From assembly GCF_040869035.1 (NCBI RefSeq), contig NZ_CP162101.1:1488001-1552000 (forward strand): DNA of 64,000 nt, written 5' to 3'. Below are positions 61,813 through 64,000 of this stretch, one piece after another. A program made the position numbers and the translations under genes. The notes under the pieces are model-generated. The model was not told where the DNA came from, made no database searches, and saw nothing but the letters and a program-made list of their open reading frames with translations. Position 1 is the first letter of the stretch, and every line of letters starts with the position of its first letter. Origin of the DNA: Vibrio sp. NTOU-M3 (GTDB lineage Bacteria > Pseudomonadota > Gammaproteobacteria > Enterobacterales > Vibrionaceae).

Positions 61813-63516
61813 ATGACTAAAATCGTAATCGTAGGTGGTGTCGCCGGTGGTGCATCAGCGGCAGCACGCGCTCGACGCTTAAGTGAAGATGCTCAAATCA
61901 TCATGTTTGAACGTGGCGAATTTGTTTCATTTGCCAACTGTGGTTTGCCTTACCACATTGGTGGCGATATTCAGGATCGTAGTAAGTTACTTCTACAAAC
62001 CCCAGAAAGCTTCTTGTCTCGCTTTAATGTCGACGTGCGTGTGATGAACGAAGTCCTTAGCATTGATCGCCAAAATAAAACCGTTCGTGTGAAAAACTTA
62101 TTGGACGGTACAGAGTACCAAGAGTCTTATGATTTCTTGCTGCTAAGCCCCGGCGCTGGCCCAGTTATTCCGCCAATCGCTGGCATTAATAACCCACTCA
62201 CCCATTCACTTCGTAATATTCCGGATATGGATCGTATCCTCCACACAATACAGATGAATAAACCCGAACATGCGACCGTTGTCGGGGGTGGTTTTATCGG
62301 ACTTGAAATGATGGAAGCTTTCCATCAACTTGGCATCAAAACAACGCTGATTGAAATGGCTGACCAAGTTATGACTCCGGTTGATCGTGAAATGGCAGGC
62401 TTTGTTCACGCTGAAATACGCGAAAAAGGTATCCAACTCCAGCTCGGAGTCGCATTAGAGGCTGTAGAGTTCCTTCCTAACAAACATATTGCGAGTATTG
62501 ATTCTGGTGAGAATGATGAACACCAACACATAGAAGGCAAACTCAATTTAACTTTGAATAATGGCGAGACTCTGACCACCGATATTCTCATTATGACGAT
62601 AGGCGTGCGCCCAGAAACTAAGTTAGCTCAAGAAGCTGGCCTTCAAATCGGTTCACTTGGTGGTATTTATACCAATGAGTTAATGCAGACAAGCGACCCA
62701 TCCATTTATGCCGTAGGTGATGCTGTTGAAGACAAAGACTTTGTAACCCAGCGTCAAACCCTTGTTCCGCTTGCAGGACCAGCTAATCGTCAAGGCCGTA
62801 TCGCCGCTGACAATATGCTCGGCAGACAAGAAACCTACCAAGGTACACAAGGCACCGCGATTTGTAAGATCTTCGATCTCGCCATCGCATCTACAGGGAA
62901 AAATGAAAAGCAATTAAAGGCCGAAGGTATCGACTACGAAAAAGTCTATGTCCATACCGCGAGCCACGCCAGCTATTACCCAGGTGCCGAAATTGTCTCA
63001 TTCAAAATGCTGTTTGACCCAAAAACAGGCAAAATCTTAGGTGCTCAGGCTACAGGTAAAGACGGTGTGGATAAGCGTATTGATGTGATGGCCGTTGCTC
63101 AGCGAGCAGGAATGACGGTAGAACAATTACAGCACCTAGAATTAACCTACGCTCCCCCATATGGCAGTGCAAAAGACGTAATTAACCAAGCCGCTTTTGT
63201 TGCGAGTAACATTATTAAGGCTGATTCAACCCCGATTCATTTTGACGAAATTGATACCTTAAATGACAGCCAAATTCTGCTTGATGTACGCAATCCTAGT
63301 GAACTAGAAAATGTCGGCTTTATAAAGGGGGCCATCAATATTCCTGTAGATCAGCTTCGTCATCGCATGAGTGAGCTACCGAAGGACAAGGAAATTGTGA
63401 TTTATTGCCAAGTTGGGTTACGTGGTAACGTTGCGTACCGCCAATTAGTCAACAACGGCTTTAACGCCAAGAATCTATTAGGTGGATATCGAACTTACAA
63501 GTTTGCACAAGAATAA
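61813..63516 (+). CDS. CoA-disulfide reductase/NADH oxidase fused to rhodanese
   Basis: The 567-residue FAD enzyme has the dinucleotide fold GGVAGGASAAARARRL at its start, the redox-active Cys in SFANCGLPYHIGG (about residue 43), an NAD-binding GGGFIGLEM and a C-terminal rhodanese domain with active loop YCQVGLRGN. Such CoADR-RHD proteins reduce CoA persulfide and polysulfide and release sulfide. I use the ATG at 61813 after TTGGAG; a TTG twelve bases upstream is in frame. With the YeeE pair and the persulfide-type regulator it forms a sulfane-sulfur locus. Confidence 0.92.
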   Translation: MTKIVIVGGVAGGASAAARARRLSEDAQIIMFERGEFVSFANCGLPYHIGGDIQDRSKLLLQTPESFLSRFNVDVRVMNEVLSIDRQNKTVRVKNLLDGTEYQESYDFLLLSPGAGPVIPPIAGINNPLTHSLRNIPDMDRILHTIQMNKPEHATVVGGGFIGLEMMEAFHQLGIKTTLIEMADQVMTPVDREMAGFVHAEIREKGIQLQLGVALEAVEFLPNKHIASIDSGENDEHQHIEGKLNLTLNNGETLTTDILIMTIGVRPETKLAQEAGLQIGSLGGIYTNELMQTSDPSIYAVGDAVEDKDFVTQRQTLVPLAGPANRQGRIAADNMLGRQETYQGTQGTAICKIFDLAIASTGKNEKQLKAEGIDYEKVYVHTASHASYYPGAEIVSFKMLFDPKTGKILGAQATGKDGVDKRIDVMAVAQRAGMTVEQLQHLELTYAPPYGSAKDVINQAAFVASNIIKADSTPIHFDEIDTLNDSQILLDVRNPSELENVGFIKGAINIPVDQLRHRMSELPKDKEIVIYCQVGLRGNVAYRQLVNNGFNAKNLLGGYRTYKFAQE

Positions 63517-63550
63517 TTTCATTCTGAGTACACCACTGCTCAACAATTTT

Positions 63551-63576
63551 GGGAGCCATATAGGCTCCCATTTTTT
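63551..63576 (+). terminator. Intrinsic terminator of the CoADR gene
   Basis: GGGAGCC ATATA GGCTCCC is followed by ATTTTTTATTT. It ends the plus-strand sulfur unit just beyond the convergent sodC stop. Confidence 0.9.
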
Positions 63577-64000
63577 ATTTGATTACACCACAGACAAGAC
63601 GAGCTCCGCCACCACCAAGAGGTTTGGGATGATCGGAGTGGTTATCCCCACCAGCGTGAATCATTAAAGCGCGCCCTTTCAAATCGGCAAGTTTAACCCT
63701 TGGAGCTAAAACTGGTTGGTTAACGTCACCTTTTTCATCAGCAAACAGTGGCGGTAAATCCCCTAAATGGTTTGAGTCAGTCCAAGGGTGACCATGTTTA
63801 CCCGTATTCTCTGGATCATAGTGACCACCAGCTGCGCCACCTAGCACAGTTTTGCCATTTTTTTCTGCACTATCACAGGAAGGATTTTGATGTATATGAA
63901 AGCCATGCAGACCTGTCGATACACTCTTAAGCGACGGTGTAAACGTCGTGCCATATTCAGTTTGTTCAACCACAATATGGCCAACTGGCGTACCTGAGGC
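63575..64000 (-). CDS. sodC: Cu/Zn superoxide dismutase, C-terminal part
   Basis: The last 141 codons of the gene are present; it continues beyond the window. Copper and zinc ligands are visible: [23 protein letters not shown], the Asp of [11 protein letters not shown] region and [13 protein letters not shown]. The C terminus [12 protein letters not shown] carries the disulfide Cys, whose partner is in HQNPSC. It removes superoxide in the periplasm. The signal peptide lies outside the window. Confidence 0.93.
   Translation of the reverse strand, partial: ASGTPVGHIVVEQTEYGTTFTPSLKSVSTGLHGFHIHQNPSCDSAEKNGKTVLGGAAGGHYDPENTGKHGHPWTDSNHLGDLPPLFADEKGDVNQPVLAPRVKLADLKGRALMIHAGGDNHSDHPKPLGGGGARLVCGVIK

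Overview
The window comes from a gammaproteobacterium of the genus Vibrio, most likely the Harveyi clade (V. parahaemolyticus/V. alginolyticus group). The evidence is the gene complement and protein sequences, a 28-bp site at 24270-24297 that matches the Vibrio chromosome 1 dif site at all but one position as I recall that sequence, and attC sites of the Vibrio superintegron type. The region is therefore the replication-terminus zone of chromosome 1. Species is an inference.

Left flank (1-24.27 kb) is ordinary chromosome: the start of moeA, folE, dbpA, a fused msrA-msrB, fhs, pyruvate kinase, a complete phosphoglycerate uptake system (pgtP diverging from pgtCBA), fatty acid cis/trans isomerase, a periplasmic HAD phosphatase, an OFA-type MFS transporter, a DUF3332 lipoprotein, a chemoreceptor, a periplasmic-sensing diguanylate cyclase and tRNA-Gly(TCC). 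Most units end in clear intrinsic terminators.

Island (24.27-47.7 kb). Three dif-like sites (24270-24297, 38178-38206, 47561-47589) cut it into two tandem elements. I see no integrase gene in either, which points to integration by the host XerC/XerD recombinases. Element 1 (24.3-38.2 kb) looks like a tailless corticovirus-like (PM2-like) prophage: a regulator, a small early operon with a candidate replication initiator, and two minus-strand late units that encode a packaging ATPase, a PM2-P2-like capsid protein of 271 aa, many tiny membrane proteins, an endopeptidase and a very basic 39-aa protein. A 2.6-kb gene for a zinc-hook SMC/Rad50-like ATPase sits between the packaging and capsid units and looks like defence cargo. 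The two late units share a 17-bp leader motif. Element 2 (38.2-47.6 kb) begins with a secretin remnant, then a membrane protein, a DUF2726 protein and four integron gene cassettes with attC sites but no integron integrase. It ends with a probable membrane-active toxin/immunity pair and a second DUF3653-like regulator. A repeat of about 110 bp follows both downstream att sites.

Right flank (47.9-64 kb) is chromosome again: an OmpA-like lipoprotein, a DsbA-like lipoprotein, FKBP, a retropepsin-like protease, an aromatic aminotransferase, nrdD-nrdG with a well-marked promoter (FNR box, two NrdR boxes, DnaA box), a secreted endonuclease/phosphatase-family protein, an RND efflux pair, a sulfur locus (two YeeE transport halves, a HlyU/BigR-type regulator, a DUF2892 protein and a CoA-disulfide reductase/rhodanese) and the 3' part of sodC.

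All family assignments are made by reading sequence; no database search was run.
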